A stretch of 54,521 nucleotides of DNA from JBCCIM01 sp045106435 (lineage in GTDB: Bacteria; Bacteroidota; Rhodothermia; Rhodothermales; JAHQVL01): NCBI GenBank assembly GCA_045106435.1, contig JBGCEN010000110.1:1-54521 (forward strand), read 5' to 3'. The position numbers were made by a program, and so were the translations under genes. The stretch's first letter is position 1. Every line of letters starts with the position of its first letter. The notes under the pieces are model-generated. The model searched no databases, was not told the DNA's origin, and saw only the letters and a list, made by a program, of their open reading frames with translations. Shown here one piece after another: positions 42,386-52,161 of this stretch.

Positions 42386-44905
42386 TTAAGAAACGGGGTT
42401 TTCTTTCCGTAAATACCCCATTCCCAGGAGCACGATTACAGTACCATAAACCAATAAGGTGGAGCCAAAGGCCAGCCAGTACCCAAGTTTATAACTTACT
42501 GGATCGAAGCGCATAACAAGCTCATGCTGACCAGCACTGATTTCAACGCCACGGACGAGATAGTTCACCCGATGGATAGGGATCTCTGAACCATCGAGAA
42601 ACGCCTTCCAGCCATCAGGATAGTAGATCTCACTTACAACAAGGAGTCGATCTGCATCTGTATTCACCTGCCATACAATCTCGTGCGGGCTGTGACTTTG
42701 AAGCTCCGCTATCGCAGTACTTGCTGAATCTATCGGTGTGGTCGAGAAGTCTATTGCCGCCGGCAAAAGCGCCGTCTCCGCCAGATTAAACTCAGGACTT
42801 TGAATACGTGCCCATGTCGCCTCTGATGATTCTATGACGTCAGTACTTCCAACAAAATAAGCGCGTGGCAATGCATTTGTCCGCTCTAAAACGTACATCC
42901 CCGTCTGTTCATCCTGAAATACAACCCGCGCCCCAGGCAATCCGCCTCCACGTGCCACAACATATTTAGTATTTAAAAGATCGAGACCATTCGAATTTGG
43001 TAATCCGTTGCTCTCAAACAAAATGCTTTCAAGATAATCCTGGTACAATCGTAATTTTGCACCATGATATCCTCCCAACGTTTCATAATGGTACGCGGGG
43101 CGAGCTACTTCTGTGGGGTTACCTTCAAGCGACAAAACGCGAAAATGGCCGTTGCCGCCAAGTTCTTTTTTCTTGTTGATGAGGTAAGTATCAAATCCAT
43201 ATTCCATGACCAGCTCATCAACATTACTTTCATCTGTTAACCGATCTTCAGTGAAATATCGTTTTCCCACATCAGCCAAATCGTACGTTACCAATCCAAC
43301 AATGAGAAAACACGCGATGGCCGCTGAGATTGTACCTTTTTGAAAAAGGAAGAATACAACGCCGGCAGCCAGTAACATAAGTATGGTGCGAATTGCATCA
43401 TCAGAATACTGCTCAACTCGATCTTCCTTAATTTGTACAAGTGCCCTATCTACTGCTGCAGCTACCTGCGGGTCATTTATATCGACATTGTTCTGTCGGG
43501 CAACCTGCTGCATAAACAGTTGACGATCAGCAGGTCTTTCAAACTCGAAGAATACATTCTTCATGGTAAACAAGACCAGCATAATGACAAGGCCGGCGCC
43601 AATTGTTTTAAAAACCGGACTCAAGCTCACCTGTTGTTCTTTAAGCGTTTCGATCGCATGCGTTAAGCCATAGGCAGCAAGCAAAGCCAGCACGAGTGCA
43701 ACAATACTTAGCCAGGTTTCGGGCACACGAAAACTGCTAAAGAGCGGAAAGTAGTTGAACATAAAACGGTTCAACAATTCAAAATGATGGCCCAGCGCAA
43801 AAAGTGTCATCACAAAGGCTGCAATAACAAGGGCTTTTACTTCTGGCTTTTTCACGCTAAAGCCGGCAAATACTGCCAGTATAAACACAATCCCGCCCAC
43901 ATAGTGAGGCCCGCCCGTTGGGGGTTTAGGGCCCCAATAAGCAGCCGCACCACCATACGCATCAGAAATAACAAGTGTAATTAACTCGCCCACACCCTGG
44001 CTCCAATTCATTGCATACGCCCAAGATAATCCTCCCGCATCTCCTCCAGGCGATGCCCCTCTAATGGTGTGCGCTTTGTATTCAAAATTTGACAAGAAAG
44101 GTTGGGCAACCATTATGATACCCAGTACAGAGCCCACGACGAGCCAACCGGTGCTCATTCCAAACGATTTAAACGTATTGCCTCGATACGCACTCAAAGC
44201 CTCAACAAGCCACCAAATGGCAATAACAAATGCTACGTAATAGGTAATTTGAATGTGGCCGGCTCTTAAATTGATCGCAAGCGCCATCGCAAAAAGAAAG
44301 CTGCTTAGTACCCCAGGCCGTCGTAGTGCATATACAAATGCCAGTATGAGCCATGGCGAAAAGGCCATTGTTATGAACTTGGAGTTGTGCCCTGCAGCCA
44401 GAATAATAGGGACATAGGTCGTCAATCCATATGCAATTGCAGCCAGCAAGCCGGCCCACTTATTTTTAACCAGCACAAATGCCAGCAAATACATCCCGAA
44501 AAGCAGGAAAAGAAAATGAGATGAGGGCCAAATCAGGTATCTAAGCTGGCGGGGAATTTCATCTAGTTGGGCCACCTCTACCGGAGAGGATATCATGTAG
44601 CCAGGCATACCGCCAAAAGGATTGGGCGACCACAATGCGGTCTCACCCGTTTCTTCTTTGTACAGCGCCATCTCATTGGACATGGCCTTAAAACTTACCG
44701 TGTCGTATGCAAATAGAGATTTACCCTTGAAGTGGAGTGGCGCAAAAAACGAAAAAGAGACAACTGCAAGCAATAACAGACAGATGGCATGCTGCACTAT
44801 GGACGATTGACGGTCCCAAATACCAGGTGTATTCTCGGCAATTTTAGCCGGCGTAGTGCTCTTCGTTTTTGATTTATTCCGTCTGCTCTTTTGTTTTTTT
44901 GCCAT
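42386..44905 (-). CDS. YfhO-family membrane protein (GT-C-like)
   Basis: 839 residues. A basic N-tail (KKQKSRRNKSKTK) is followed by about 12-13 membrane helices with a periplasmic C-terminal domain. The first loop 'SPNPFGGMPGYMISS' and the helical pattern match YfhO. Bacterial YfhO proteins are linked to glycosylation of wall or surface polymers with undecaprenyl-phosphate sugars, and the GT-C-like architecture fits that. The large extracytoplasmic part has 'EYGFDTYLINKKKELGGNGHFRVLSL'. It heads the YfhO–GT4–wecB run. Confidence 0.85.
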   Translation of the reverse strand: MAKKQKSRRNKSKTKSTTPAKIAENTPGIWDRQSSIVQHAICLLLLAVVSFSFFAPLHFKGKSLFAYDTVSFKAMSNEMALYKEETGETALWSPNPFGGMPGYMISSPVEVAQLDEIPRQLRYLIWPSSHFLFLLFGMYLLAFVLVKNKWAGLLAAIAYGLTTYVPIILAAGHNSKFITMAFSPWLILAFVYALRRPGVLSSFLFAMALAINLRAGHIQITYYVAFVIAIWWLVEALSAYRGNTFKSFGMSTGWLVVGSVLGIIMVAQPFLSNFEYKAHTIRGASPGGDAGGLSWAYAMNWSQGVGELITLVISDAYGGAAAYWGPKPPTGGPHYVGGIVFILAVFAGFSVKKPEVKALVIAAFVMTLFALGHHFELLNRFMFNYFPLFSSFRVPETWLSIVALVLALLAAYGLTHAIETLKEQQVSLSPVFKTIGAGLVIMLVLFTMKNVFFEFERPADRQLFMQQVARQNNVDINDPQVAAAVDRALVQIKEDRVEQYSDDAIRTILMLLAAGVVFFLFQKGTISAAIACFLIVGLVTYDLADVGKRYFTEDRLTDESNVDELVMEYGFDTYLINKKKELGGNGHFRVLSLEGNPTEVARPAYHYETLGGYHGAKLRLYQDYLESILFESNGLPNSNGLDLLNTKYVVARGGGLPGARVVFQDEQTGMYVLERTNALPRAYFVGSTDVIESSEATWARIQSPEFNLAETALLPAAIDFSTTPIDSASTAIAELQSHSPHEIVWQVNTDADRLLVVSEIYYPDGWKAFLDGSEIPIHRVNYLVRGVEISAGQHELVMRFDPVSYKLGYWLAFGSTLLVYGTVIVLLGMGYLRKENPVS

Positions 44906-44990
44906 AAGGGGAATGAAAAGCCAGTTGTCTATCTATCAATCGGGTACAGAAGAAAAAATGCAGTACGTATTGCTGCGCTACTTCCTCTAT

Positions 44991-45278
44991 TCAGGAAATC
45001 ACTTTAGGAACCCGAAAATACTCACTATCTGCTTCAGGTGCATTCTTAAGTGCTTCATCATGCGTAATTCGCTGCTCTACGGCTTCCTCCCGAAATACGT
45101 TTTTCATATCAAGCACATGTGTCATGGGCTCAACATCGCCCGTTGCAAGTTCATCGAGCTTGGCCATATAAGAAAGAATTGCACTCAGTTCTCCCGCAAT
45201 CTTCGGTTGCTCGTCTTCTGCAAAATTAAGACGAGCCAGCGCAGCTATATATTTCACATCATCAACTGAAACAGACAT
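44991..45278 (-). CDS. gatC: Asp-tRNA(Asn)/Glu-tRNA(Gln) amidotransferase subunit GatC
   Basis: 95 residues from the ATG 45276-45278 (MSVSVDDVKYIAALARLNFAE...). GatC is the small chaperone-like subunit of GatCAB that makes Gln-tRNA and Asn-tRNA by transamidation. Marks: 'VKYIAALARLNFAEDE', 'LSAILSYMAKLDELATGDVEPMTHV' and the C-terminal 'VFREEAVEQRITHDEAL', followed by 'YFRVPKVI'. The frame can be extended five codons upstream but the family start fits the internal ATG. gatA and gatB are not adjacent, a common split. Confidence 0.95.
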   Translation of the reverse strand: MSVSVDDVKYIAALARLNFAEDEQPKIAGELSAILSYMAKLDELATGDVEPMTHVLDMKNVFREEAVEQRITHDEALKNAPEADSEYFRVPKVIS

Positions 45279-45396
45279 TACAAAAACCAGCAATTAGTGG
45301 GTAATGGGCGCATAAATTGGAAATATTGAATAAAATAACGACGATAAAGATTCATTGAGCCAGATTTTCCATTTTTACAAAAAATTTCAGTTAAAC

Positions 45397-45430
45397 AAAA
45401 AAGGGCCACGCTAAATGCATGGCCCTTTTT
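45397..45430 (-). terminator. Strong terminator hairpin for the pilus operon
   Basis: AAAAAGGGCCA and TGGCCCTTTTT pair over 11 bases around an 11-base loop. It lies 18 bases downstream of the pilQ stop on the minus strand, with a T-run on the minus strand, so it should end transcription of the pil genes. The symmetry means it could also act on plus-strand transcripts. Confidence 0.85.
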
Positions 45431-45448
45431 GTAAAAACGTTTGTCTTA

Positions 45449-46834
45449 TCAGTTCTGGTGAGGATATTTGATTTCACGCGCAGACTCTGCATCCATGCGA
45501 CGAATATCTTCCTCAATCTGGCGCCGGCGCCGTTCAAGTACCTGATCATCAAATGGCCGGTTGTTTCTTACCGTGATTGGCTCAAGTAGCCTGGCCTGCA
45601 GGATAATCAACAATTCACGTTTGATGTTATCGTGACGATTATATCCAAATAGATACCGCAATCCAAAGAACCAAGGCGGCAGGTCCTTAAGAATAGGGAT
45701 ACCACGTCTTGATATACTTTTTTCGGTAGAATAAAGGCCACCAATAATGGTCTGTTCACCATCCAGTAGCATAACTTGCGTATCCGCCCGGTTTCTATCG
45801 ATGACAACCCCAGCAGCAGTTGGTCTGCCTGATGAGTTCTCAACATTTACATCCAGATGAATAAACTCAAGAATCTGTCCACCTAGCGTATCCGCCAATT
45901 GCTCTCTAATCACAGTAGGTGTCACATCGATAATGATACCTGTCTGGAAGAACTGCGTCACTGTGTTGCCGGCAAAATCTCGCTGCTGGACAGGCACATC
46001 TGAACCAATCTGAATATTACCCAGTTGCCCACTCTGTACCGTAACAGATGGATTGGCAATCGTTTTCCCTAAACCTTCTGTCTCAAAAACGCGCAAAAGC
46101 TGCGTCAATGAGCTGATAGAAATCTGATCAGGACCTACGATGAAATCTTGAAACTGGGAGAAGAATTCTTTGGTATTAATGGATATGCGTGGAATCTGGC
46201 CATTTCCGCCGGCTGCACCACCTGCACCACCACCTGCTGCACCGCCGGCACCTCCACCACCTGCGCCTCCACCTGCTGTTGGTCCAAACCATACACCCCA
46301 GTCAACACCAAGCTCAAGAGACTTCGTTAAGTCAGCATCAAATAGAATAGCATTGATCTGCACCTCACGCGTTGTTGAGGTAGCTGGTATCGCCACGAGG
46401 CCGGATGCTGGATCTCTCCCGGAGGCTTGATTCGCATCCATCACCAGCGGTATCTCAGGAGCATTTTCAATGATATAGTACCGATCATTCTCCCGATAGG
46501 TAAGTCCTTTTAAATTGAGCACAAACTCAAGTGCATCAAAGAAGTGAGAACTTGTAATGGCTATGCCAATGGGCTCCTGACGTGATTCAGGATCGATAAC
46601 CTCCTTCCCTGTAACCCGTTGAAAAATAGGGTTCATGAATTGGATAAATCGATCCATCGGTGTATCAGCAGTAAAAGACACCACCTGATCAGGGGGTACA
46701 TAAGTACGGATTCCAGATCCTACAGGGGGACGCTGTTGGGCGTAAGCTTCTTGTACAGAAATCAGTAAAAAGAAACAGATAAGTACACAAAAAATGCCCC
46801 GACTCATCATTCCCGGGATGTTCAACGTCATCAT
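45449..46834 (-). CDS. Type IV pilus secretin (PilQ-like)
   Basis: 461 residues, short compared with E. coli-type PilQ. A signal sequence (MSRGIFCVLICFFLLISVQEAYA) precedes one N-type domain (about 50-125), then the secretin domain: 'VQINAILFDADLTKSLELGVDWG', the C-terminal 'TQVMLLDGEQTIIGGLYSTEKSISRRGIPILKDLPPWFFGLRYLFGYNR' and 'RELLIILQARLLEP'. A glycine/alanine-rich stretch of about 30 residues (near 190-220) lies in the first part of the secretin domain. It forms the outer-membrane ring through which the pilus passes. Last gene of the pil operon. Confidence 0.88.
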   Translation of the reverse strand: MMTLNIPGMMSRGIFCVLICFFLLISVQEAYAQQRPPVGSGIRTYVPPDQVVSFTADTPMDRFIQFMNPIFQRVTGKEVIDPESRQEPIGIAITSSHFFDALEFVLNLKGLTYRENDRYYIIENAPEIPLVMDANQASGRDPASGLVAIPATSTTREVQINAILFDADLTKSLELGVDWGVWFGPTAGGGAGGGGAGGAAGGGAGGAAGGNGQIPRISINTKEFFSQFQDFIVGPDQISISSLTQLLRVFETEGLGKTIANPSVTVQSGQLGNIQIGSDVPVQQRDFAGNTVTQFFQTGIIIDVTPTVIREQLADTLGGQILEFIHLDVNVENSSGRPTAAGVVIDRNRADTQVMLLDGEQTIIGGLYSTEKSISRRGIPILKDLPPWFFGLRYLFGYNRHDNIKRELLIILQARLLEPITVRNNRPFDDQVLERRRRQIEEDIRRMDAESAREIKYPHQN

Positions 46835-46971
46835 TCTCTCCTATGATCGCACGCCAATATGGAAGACTGGATATTATGGAAATGCAACACTATTGCTTGC
46901 GCACCAATCCACCCGTAACGTGAATGCTTTAAATAGATTAATTCAATAAATACTAAATAATATCAAAAACC

Positions 46972-47976
46972 TTACCAATTACTTGACGGCGTAAGGCGTG
47001 TTCCACCCATTGCCCGCCTATAAGAGTCTTCTGATTCCAAAAAGACTTCAACTTCATCAATAATCCCTCCTTTATTGAGGCGCGCAAGGACGCGTCCCTC
47101 CAAAGGCTCTATATCTGAGATCTGTCCAAGGTAGATTGAATCACCAATTCCTAAAGTACGGTATCCGGTTTCGTCTCTAAATACCGCTTTCCCTCCCACA
47201 ATCGATATCAATTTTGCACCATCCGACTCGATTTCGAGCAGGCCATCCGTATTGGGTGGGATGTTTGTTAAGATCCCAGGATAAAACGGATTTATTGCTG
47301 GTGCATTAGCCGGCAAGATGTCTTTCGGCACTGGAGGCAGAGCGCTGGACCAGCCTGTAGGCAAAAGCTCTCCTTCCATCAATTCTGCAAAAAGCTCCTC
47401 CGGTGCACTAACACCTTCCGTTCCAGAGAAGTATGCATTAAGAGACATCCTGAAGGAAACCATTATCTGCATACGCTCCTTGCCAGAATTGTTATCTGTA
47501 GTAATCAGATCAATTTCATCCAGCGTAAGATTGTTAATCCGGTAGAAATTGCGATTATTCTCAATGTCCCAGATAAATTTGTACAGGCTGGAAAAATAAG
47601 CCCGGCCAACAACAGAATACGTATGAAAACTGAAATCAGGCTCTGTTTTAGTCCCAGTGGAAGTAACATCAAAGTTTTTAAACCCTGCAGCTGTTAACCC
47701 ATTGAGGTATCCAATAACTTCAGGACTCTTCAATTCCTCAGGGATGATTTTGTATCTGGCAAACCAGCGGCGCGTAGCATCTTTGGCTGCTGACTCCGAG
47801 CTCGTTTGCTTCATAAACAGCTCATCTAGTTCCGCTTTTTTAAGCCGAACTACTTTTTCTGCCCGTTCTGCACGATCAAGGTCATCTTTTTTTGCGTTTA
47901 GCATGTAAACGCCGGCGATGATAACAATAACCCACAGGGCGCCCATTACAAGAACGCTATAGCCTATTCTAGACAT
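46972..47976 (-). CDS. Fused PilO–PilP-like type IV pilus alignment protein
   Basis: 334 residues. N-terminal membrane helix (SVLVMGALWVIVIIAGVYML), a coiled-coil stalk ('LDRAERAEKVVRLKKAELDELFMK'), and a ferredoxin-like PilO fold up to about 200 ('YSVVGRAYFSSLYKFIWDIENN', 'ERMQIMVSFRMSLNAYF'). A Pro-rich linker (about 200-240) leads to a PilP/GspC-HR-like beta domain (about 245-320): 'KLISIVGGKAVFRDETGYRTLGIGDSIYLGQISDIEPLEGRVLARL'. PilP normally is a separate lipoprotein that ties PilNO to the secretin; here it appears fused. Spaced 13 bases from PilMN. Confidence 0.65.
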   Translation of the reverse strand: MSRIGYSVLVMGALWVIVIIAGVYMLNAKKDDLDRAERAEKVVRLKKAELDELFMKQTSSESAAKDATRRWFARYKIIPEELKSPEVIGYLNGLTAAGFKNFDVTSTGTKTEPDFSFHTYSVVGRAYFSSLYKFIWDIENNRNFYRINNLTLDEIDLITTDNNSGKERMQIMVSFRMSLNAYFSGTEGVSAPEELFAELMEGELLPTGWSSALPPVPKDILPANAPAINPFYPGILTNIPPNTDGLLEIESDGAKLISIVGGKAVFRDETGYRTLGIGDSIYLGQISDIEPLEGRVLARLNKGGIIDEVEVFLESEDSYRRAMGGTRLTPSSNW

Positions 47977-47989
47977 AACTTAGTAAGAT

Positions 47990-49813
47990 TTACGGATTTG
48001 GAATCCCTGGCTGAGCGGCTGTTTCTTGCTCGCTTTCATCCGGTGTAGTACCAACGCCTTCTACCTGGTTGCGCAGGTATATGGCTGCTTCGGGCAATTC
48101 AATAATAAGAGGAATGCGCATTCTGAAACTAAATACCGGTGCTTCACGAATCTCTGAATAGGTTAACGATTCAATGTCTCCGTCCAGCATTTCGGCCAGT
48201 TGCACTACGCGATCTCTTGCTGAAGAAGTACCAATAAGCACAAGTTGATCTTGCTCAGGGCGCCAGTTATCAATCCAGATACCTCGCACGCCAGCGGTTC
48301 CTTCAGCAACTTTCTCTAGCGTTCTACTCCATTGATCACTTCCTTTGAGGAGGCCATCAAGTACAGTCAGCGCATTCAAGTAAGAAGCTGTCACGGTATT
48401 AAAACTGTCAATCCTGGCTTGAAGCACACGAGAGTCAGCATTTAATATTTCAGGCGGATAGCCGGCGAGCTTCTGTTGCAAGGTTTCAATTTCTTTATCA
48501 ACAGAAATGTATTTGTAAACGAAAAATAAACCCGTTAACATGATCAGCAATCCGATTACTGGTATATGCCAGGTAATAGGAATTTTAAATCGTCTCTTAA
48601 TGAGACGATTAGGCATCAGGTTTATTTCGTCGAAGACACCGTTAAATCGTTCATCAGGCAAAAGTCTTAGCGCAGAAGCAACAGCACCAACAATGGCACT
48701 TGTATTGGCTTCTTCGAGGCCTAAATCACCCAAGTCATAAACGATGTGCCGCAAAGACGAAACGTTTGAGTCTGGAAAAAACATTTCAAAACTCTCAACC
48801 AGTTCTTCTTCACGTTCTTCACTTAGAAGAAAAACGTGCTGCACCTCATTAATCCCATGCTCATCCTGCTGCAAAAGCACCCGACTACAGATGGTTTCGG
48901 GTGATTCATACGCAGTAAGCGAGCGAAGGCTTTCATAATGGAGCAGTTGGCTGCCACGCATAAATAGCACGAGGGTATCCTCGGTGCCGGCGCGGACGAT
49001 CAACGAATGAGTACGCTCCGGTGGTGTCTGAACGGTAGATGTCGCCAATGCAGAACGTGCCAAACCTAAGTAAAGGGGCACTTCGGCATCTAAAATCCGA
49101 ACGGTAGGCAAGCGAGAGTTTTGCTGTTCTCTCATCGCCAAAAGTGTGGCAATAACAGAATCCCTTTGTTTAGGGAAAACAGCAAGATATCTCAGTTCAC
49201 CTGGATCAAGGCTATTCATTTTCAAGAAACCAACACGGTTGGCCTCAAATCCACCTTGATACTGTTCTGCAAGCACCTTGAGTAACCACGAACGATCATT
49301 CGTACTTACCCGGAAGCTTGCACCATCCTCCTCGTCTTTTTTATCTTTTCTATCAGCAAGCGCACTTCTGAGCTCAACGTGCATCACATCAGATGAATCT
49401 GCACAAAAAGCTACAATAGGATCTTCATATCCAGTATCTTTGCACTCAGCCAGAATATCTCCCAGCTCCAATACAAATGTAGACGAAATGCCTCCCGGCA
49501 TTTCATCCTCAGAATCCATCAATCCAGATGCATCTCCGCTGCCAAATTCTGAATTCAGGAAAAGATTCCCGCCACCGCCTGTTCCGTCACCAAACTGGAT
49601 TGTAAAGTCACCGCCCGATGCTGCGTCCTCCTGTAATTCAGGCACGCTTGTCATAAGTCCGGCCTGAGCACCTTTTGTAACCCGCTGACGGGTAAATCGG
49701 CGCAGTACCCTAACGCTATCGCCTTCACCCTGCAATAATACAGCGTGAAGCATGCGGTTGGTTACCATCACACCGAGCACGAGATCCGAAGACCGTTTGT
49801 TTGCCATGATCAA
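47990..49813 (-). CDS. Fused PilM–PilN-like type IV pilus assembly protein
   Basis: 607 residues. Residues 1-390 form an actin-like PilM-type domain (start 'LVLGVMVTNRMLHAVLLQ', later 'TSAIVGAVASALRLLPD') with a Gly/Asp/Ser-rich insertion near 60-115. At D395-R403, 'DEINLMPNRL' matches the cytoplasmic tail of PilN that normally docks into PilM. A membrane helix follows (WHIPVIGLLIMLTGLFFVYKYI), then a coiled coil and a periplasmic ferredoxin-like PilN domain to about 560, and a Glu-rich tail. Fusing the two would lock the interaction. Ends 13 bases before the PilO–PilP gene. Confidence 0.75.
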   Translation of the reverse strand: MIMANKRSSDLVLGVMVTNRMLHAVLLQGEGDSVRVLRRFTRQRVTKGAQAGLMTSVPELQEDAASGGDFTIQFGDGTGGGGNLFLNSEFGSGDASGLMDSEDEMPGGISSTFVLELGDILAECKDTGYEDPIVAFCADSSDVMHVELRSALADRKDKKDEEDGASFRVSTNDRSWLLKVLAEQYQGGFEANRVGFLKMNSLDPGELRYLAVFPKQRDSVIATLLAMREQQNSRLPTVRILDAEVPLYLGLARSALATSTVQTPPERTHSLIVRAGTEDTLVLFMRGSQLLHYESLRSLTAYESPETICSRVLLQQDEHGINEVQHVFLLSEEREEELVESFEMFFPDSNVSSLRHIVYDLGDLGLEEANTSAIVGAVASALRLLPDERFNGVFDEINLMPNRLIKRRFKIPITWHIPVIGLLIMLTGLFFVYKYISVDKEIETLQQKLAGYPPEILNADSRVLQARIDSFNTVTASYLNALTVLDGLLKGSDQWSRTLEKVAEGTAGVRGIWIDNWRPEQDQLVLIGTSSARDRVVQLAEMLDGDIESLTYSEIREAPVFSFRMRIPLIIELPEAAIYLRNQVEGVGTTPDESEQETAAQPGIPNP

Positions 49814-49857
49814 TTACTACGTTCTAGTGCAATTCGAAATCAATACGCGTTTGCTTA

Positions 49858-51162
49858 TCAACCACCCGAAATGAGCTGCTTAAACCTTCGTTTATTGTTG
49901 GAATAATGCATTGCCGTTTCCGGTGTAATAAAGCGTTGTTGCATTAATCGATACAAATCTTGCTCCATTGTTATCTGTCCTGAGCTGCCACCCTCCCACA
50001 TCATCTGATAAATCTCGCCAACATTATTATTTTTAATCGCGGCCCGTGTGGAAGGCGTCATCCAAAGAATCTCTTTAGATAGTATTCGTCCCCCGCCGAC
50101 TTTCGGGCAGAGCTTTTGCGAAATAATACAGCGCAAAACATCTGCAAGGCGATTTCTGACGCGATCCTGTTCGTCAGTTGGGTATTCTGCAATAATACGG
50201 TCGATACTTTCAACCGCAGAACTGGTATGAAGCGTTGAAAAAACTTTGTGTCCGGAGTCAGTAACCTCCAAGGCAGCAGAGATTGTGGTAGGATCACGCA
50301 TCTCACCAATGACGATCATATCAGGGTCTTGCCGTAACGCCTGCACCACGCCATCCTTAAAAGTTGCCACATCGCGGCCAACTTCTCTATGCCTGACTAT
50401 GCAGTGTTTCGATTCATGCATATACTCAATCGGATTACCGATGATTACAACATGCGCGTGAACATCCTGGTTATTGGCGTCAATGATGGCATCAAGCGTT
50501 GTACTCTTACCAGATCCAGTAACACCAGTTACCAAAGTGAGTCCATCGCGGACATTACGGAACATGAGTCCATTTTCTATTATCGGATGAAACTTCAAAG
50601 AACTAAGCGTTCTCAGTTTATCTTCAATAGCACGAACGTTGAGCGCCAGATGTCCATAATCAAAATAGACTGTTACACGAAAACGGCGGTCACGCTTTCC
50701 TTCAACGTATAACGCGTAAGAGAAGTCTGCCGCAGAGTGGTTAAACAGGTGATCTATCTGTGCTTCTGACAACATATTCAGAAACAGGATATCGGCCAGG
50801 TCTTCATCGATCCTGCCCATTTCCTTGTGCGGCCCTTTGTTACCGTCAACCCTGTACCAGATGTATCCGTTACAGGCGGTGCCGCCGGCGTCAATATCAC
50901 TGGCCCCGATTTTCAACATGTGTTTCACATAGTGATCTACATGCTGCCGCAGAATTGCCCGATCTTTATCAAGCAAGGCCATAACGTGTTCGCTTAAAAA
51001 ACGCACACGATCTATGCCTTTTACGGCTCTAGGGACAGAATCAATGATGATCTGACAAACTTTGGGAGGCTGTGGAGCCAATGGGACCTGTACACGGGCC
51101 TTCATGGCCCCCTCTTTACGAGGGCCTCGATCCCAACGAATTTCGTTACTTTGAGGATTCAA
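49858..51162 (-). CDS. Type IV pilus retraction ATPase, PilT-like
   Basis: 434 residues. Hexameric secretion ATPase fold: Walker A 'GVTGSGKSTTLDAII', then 'DMIVIGEMRDPTTISAALEVTDSGHKVFSTLHTSSAVESIDRII' (Walker B, His box) and 'CIISQKLCPKVGGG'. The last part, 'YQMMWEGGSSGQITMEQDL...', fits the PilT C-terminus. PilT depolymerises pili for twitching and DNA uptake. An N-terminal extension of about 45 residues (RWDRGPRKEGAMKARVQVPLAPQPPKV...) is longer than in typical PilT. Located between the small anchored proteins and PilMN. Confidence 0.85.
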   Translation of the reverse strand: MNPQSNEIRWDRGPRKEGAMKARVQVPLAPQPPKVCQIIIDSVPRAVKGIDRVRFLSEHVMALLDKDRAILRQHVDHYVKHMLKIGASDIDAGGTACNGYIWYRVDGNKGPHKEMGRIDEDLADILFLNMLSEAQIDHLFNHSAADFSYALYVEGKRDRRFRVTVYFDYGHLALNVRAIEDKLRTLSSLKFHPIIENGLMFRNVRDGLTLVTGVTGSGKSTTLDAIIDANNQDVHAHVVIIGNPIEYMHESKHCIVRHREVGRDVATFKDGVVQALRQDPDMIVIGEMRDPTTISAALEVTDSGHKVFSTLHTSSAVESIDRIIAEYPTDEQDRVRNRLADVLRCIISQKLCPKVGGGRILSKEILWMTPSTRAAIKNNNVGEIYQMMWEGGSSGQITMEQDLYRLMQQRFITPETAMHYSNNKRRFKQLISGG

Positions 51163-51537
51163 AATTTAATTCGCGTTGGTAGTGAGAAAAAATCGAGATT
51201 CTCCAAGCGGTGATAGGCGTCTGACGTTAATCTGAACAAATCCCTAATAATTGATTGTCTTAATGTGGACCCAAGAAATCAACTTATTGAGATATTTTCT
51301 GAGGCGTTCTACTTAAGAACGTCCTACAAAACTTCCTTCACAGAGGATAGAGCGATCAGTTAATATAAAGACATGTAACATTAAAGCTCCACAATGGGAA
51401 ATTTTACATCCTCTGGAGCAAGTTCTAGTAGATAATTCGCTTGAGTAAACTATGTTTCCCGGTTGGGGTCACACGCTTAATTTCTCATGCGATTATTGTA
51501 ATTTAAGCAACTTCGATCAAAAACTAAATTTGACGCG
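51163..51537. other. 375-base intergenic region upstream of pilT
   Basis: No gene is supported. The inverted repeat CGTTCT-ACTTA-AGAACG at 51305-51321 is a possible operator. The 13-mer TGATAGGCGTCTG occurs here (51208-51220) and again over the start of the upstream 207-residue gene (52160-52172), as a direct repeat. The size of the gap suggests that pilT and the genes after it have their own promoter. Confidence 0.45.
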
Positions 51538-52161
51538 CTAATTGGCTACAGAAAGCCCCACTGTTGTGCCCCAATGCGTTTCTGATAAGCGCGCCTCATC
51601 CCCAAATGGCATCGCCATAGCTACCTGAACGCTTACTTGCACAGCATCTGATGTGACCAACACCTCTTCGCCAAAATTATTCTCTAACGCTATTCTGAAA
51701 TGCGTCACATACGGCGCACTTTCACCAGTGATCTCATTTGTACCCGTGATAGCACTTGGTGCAATACGTTGCACCTGCCATAAAGGCACAGATGTCCCAT
51801 TAATGTTCATGAAGTTCTGTACGCCCAGACTATTGAGCGCTGGCACAACTTGATACTGCACATTGACAGGCACTACGATTGTCGAATCGGGCCGGCGATC
51901 AAAAGAAAAGGTTTTAGTCAAATTTGGGATCGAATCATTCTGCTGAAAGGCTGTTATCCCATTCGCCCCAACAACTCCCCAGCCTACGTTAACCAAGTCC
52001 TGCTCCAACCACTGCCCAAAACTTATCATATTTTCATTAGCGGCATACATCATCACCTGCTCTACAGACACGCGCTGTACGCGCTCCTGCATCAGCACCA
52101 GGATGAATAACACTGCTATACCGATCATGGTAGCAGCCAAATTATCGAAAATAAAAAACAT
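51538..52161 (-). CDS. Pilus-operon membrane-anchored protein (207 residues)
   Basis: One N-terminal membrane helix (LAATMIGIAVLFILVLMQERVQ, residues 8-29) anchors an extracytoplasmic domain rich in beta-strand stretches ('TIVVPVNVQYQVVPAL', 'FRIALENNFGEEVLVTSDAVQVSVQVAMAM'). No prepilin-peptidase motif precedes the helix, so it is not a classical pilin. It could be a minor pilin-like or assembly subunit. It follows the 176-residue protein by 41 bases in the pil region. No family recognised. Confidence 0.65.
   Translation of the reverse strand: MFFIFDNLAATMIGIAVLFILVLMQERVQRVSVEQVMMYAANENMISFGQWLEQDLVNVGWGVVGANGITAFQQNDSIPNLTKTFSFDRRPDSTIVVPVNVQYQVVPALNSLGVQNFMNINGTSVPLWQVQRIAPSAITGTNEITGESAPYVTHFRIALENNFGEEVLVTSDAVQVSVQVAMAMPFGDEARLSETHWGTTVGLSVAN

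Noticed and set aside
23103..51321. Shared operator between the lptC region dyad (23103-23121) and the pilT region dyad (51305-51321)
   Set aside because: Both contain GTTCT...AGAAC but the spacers differ (9 versus 5 bases between those arms), so one common site is not supported.
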